Source: an uncultured Ruminococcus sp. (GTDB lineage: Bacteria > Bacillota > Clostridia > Oscillospirales > Ruminococcaceae). From it: DNA of 43,627 nucleotides. Below the pieces are notes generated by a model. The model was not told the origin of the DNA. It worked only from the letters and a program-made list of their open reading frames with translations, and did not search any database. Of the stretch, positions 42,653-43,627 are shown in pieces. Made by a program: the position numbers and the translations under genes. The DNA lies in NCBI GenBank assembly GCA_949291125.1, contig CASEUJ010000010.1:1-43627 (forward strand), in the 5' to 3' direction. The first letter of the stretch is position 1; the number at the start of each line of letters is the position of its first letter.

Positions 42653-43417
42653 TCATGCAAAATATACCATTGGGTCAACGTATGCACCGCTCAGCTTCAC
42701 TTCCAGATGCAGATGCGTTTCCAATGCGCTTTCTACATCTGCAGTATCGCCGACCTTGCCGATCTTCTGACCGCTTTGTACTTTGTCACCTTCGCGGACA
42801 TCTACGGACCCATCGAGCCCGCAATAGCGACTTTCGACGCCGTTATCGTGGTCAATAGTGATTGTATAGCCCCAGAGTGCATCTTTTGTCACTTCTGTCA
42901 CCGTGCCAACATCGATCGCATACACTTCTGCATCCGCCGCACAGGCAAGATCCACGCCATTGTGAGTCTGCCATGTACCGGTGGTCTCTGACTTTACAAG
43001 CTCGCCGTCACTGAACTCTTGCAACACACGATAATCTGTCAACGGCGGCACAAGCTGGTGCACAGGTGTTTCTGATTCTGTTTCAGATTCTGTAGTCTCC
43101 GACTCGGTCTCCGCTTCTGTGTGTGTTTCTGTTTCAGCTTCCGTCACCACTTCTGTCTCAGTTTCCATCACTACATCAGTCTGTACGCCGACTGCCGGTG
43201 CTGGATCAGGCTCAGACGTCATCAAAACAAAGTTTTCTGTTTCCGTCACAGCCATCTGTTCCGTGAGAGAATTAAGATTTTCCTCCAGCGTAGTACTGGT
43301 CTGATGATAAGCAAAATAGCATGCAGCGCCGATCATTGCAAGGCTGCATCCCAAGGCGGTATAAAATCCACGAAACCGGGATCTCGCGCCGCCTTTTTTC
43401 TCTGTCTGGTTCTTCAA
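42653..43417 (-). CDS. M23 (LytM) peptidase, SpoIIQ-like
   Basis: A protein of about 254 residues: basic cytosolic start, one membrane anchor (about 18-36), a linker rich in repeated Thr-Glu/Ser-Glu (about 80-115), then a LytM domain. In it, THNGVDLACAADAEVYAIDVGTVTEV gives the H-x3-D metal pair and HLHLEVKLSG the HxH, so all zinc ligands are kept. The fold and single anchor resemble SpoIIQ, the mother-cell/forespore channel protein, or a cell-wall endopeptidase. The start is best at TTG 43417: GGAGGTGG lies 4 nt upstream, inside a longer GTG frame (43444) that would bury it. The assignment to SpoIIQ is an inference. Confidence 0.75.
   Translation of the reverse strand: MKNQTEKKGGARSRFRGFYTALGCSLAMIGAACYFAYHQTSTTLEENLNSLTEQMAVTETENFVLMTSEPDPAPAVGVQTDVVMETETEVVTEAETETHTEAETESETTESETESETPVHQLVPPLTDYRVLQEFSDGELVKSETTGTWQTHNGVDLACAADAEVYAIDVGTVTEVTKDALWGYTITIDHDNGVESRYCGLDGSVDVREGDKVQSGQKIGKVGDTADVESALETHLHLEVKLSGAYVDPMVYFA
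43060..43185. repeat. Thr/Ser-Glu coding repeats in the M23 linker
   Basis: Degenerate 6-nt units encode Thr-Glu and Ser-Glu dipeptides. They form a long acidic spacer between membrane anchor and catalytic domain and may vary in length between strains. Confidence 0.7.
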
Positions 43418-43627
43418 AAAACCACCTCCGATGCTAGTTTGCACCGCAGGGAATCATTTATACATTATCCTTGCAATTTCAGAAAAAATGCGGTAATACC
43501 CGAGTTTGCCACTTAAAAAGGGAAAAGAGCGGGCAAAAAGCAATCAAAAATGGCGAAAAAGCGTCAAAAGCGACGTAGAATAGATGTATTCTAATTTTGA
43601 TGAAATAGGACTACATTTATATGGTCA

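Noticed and set aside
43060-43185. Possible CRISPR-like or satellite array in the degenerate TCTG/TTTC repeats
   Set aside because: Units are 6-nt codon pairs for Thr/Ser-Glu inside a coding region, with no spacer pattern.

Overview
The window reads as a chromosomal segment of an endospore-forming, low-to-moderate GC Clostridia bacterium, most like the Ruminococcus/Oscillospiraceae group. This rests on the hprK-rapZ-whiA-murB-dnaE-pfkA gene order, a GerA/GerB/GerC germinant receptor operon, SpoIIM-like and SpoIIQ-like proteins, consistently strong AGGAGG ribosome binding sites and sigma-A type promoters with 16-17 nt spacers. The genus is an inference from gene order and protein style, not a measurement. 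No rRNA, tRNA, CRISPR array or intact mobile element was seen.

Layout. 1-2.5 kb: an SDR oxidoreductase with its own promoter and terminator, then a worn region with a fossil IS256-type transposase fragment, a TSCPD protein, a frameshifted XRE regulator and a truncated zinc-ribbon gene that share a divergent promoter/operator. 2.5-9 kb (minus strand): pnp, rpsO, a YesL-like and a SpoIIM-like membrane protein, proC and pfkA. 9-18.3 kb (minus strand): one long cluster rpe - putative surface glycoside hydrolase - hprK - murB - rapZ - whiA - dnaE, apparently driven from a promoter near 18.44 kb, joining carbon control, cell-wall synthesis and replication. 18.8-23.5 kb (plus strand): a compact L-fucose operon fucA-fucU-kinase-fucI with a clear promoter and terminator; the kinase is of RhaB type, and no transporter or regulator is present.

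23.7-30.9 kb is the most accessory-looking part. On the minus strand is a response regulator - ABC ATPase - ABC permease - histidine kinase operon whose promoter carries a perfect inverted repeat in its spacer. Divergent from it is a second ABC ATPase/permease pair followed by a chloramphenicol-acetyltransferase-like protein and two decayed small genes (a GlcG/HbpS-like fragment and a Cys-rich small protein with an in-frame stop). This resembles a drug or antimicrobial-peptide sensing and export island, but no substrate can be read from the sequence.

31.1-37 kb (plus strand): polA - rimI - unknown - unknown membrane protein - tsaD, with two unknown genes inserted in the usual rimI/tsaD neighbourhood. 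36.9-40.3 kb (minus strand): gerA-gerB-gerC, tail-to-tail overlapping with tsaD. 40.4-43.4 kb: a CapA-like lipoprotein, a DUF3267 HEXXH membrane protein, and a minus-strand M23 peptidase resembling SpoIIQ that probably starts at a TTG codon.

The window is mostly ordinary core genome. The parts worth attention are the double ABC/two-component island with its spacer palindrome, the cluster of decaying small genes, the homopolymer frameshift in the XRE regulator, the RNA hairpins ahead of rpsO and pnp, and the two uncharacterised genes between rimI and tsaD.
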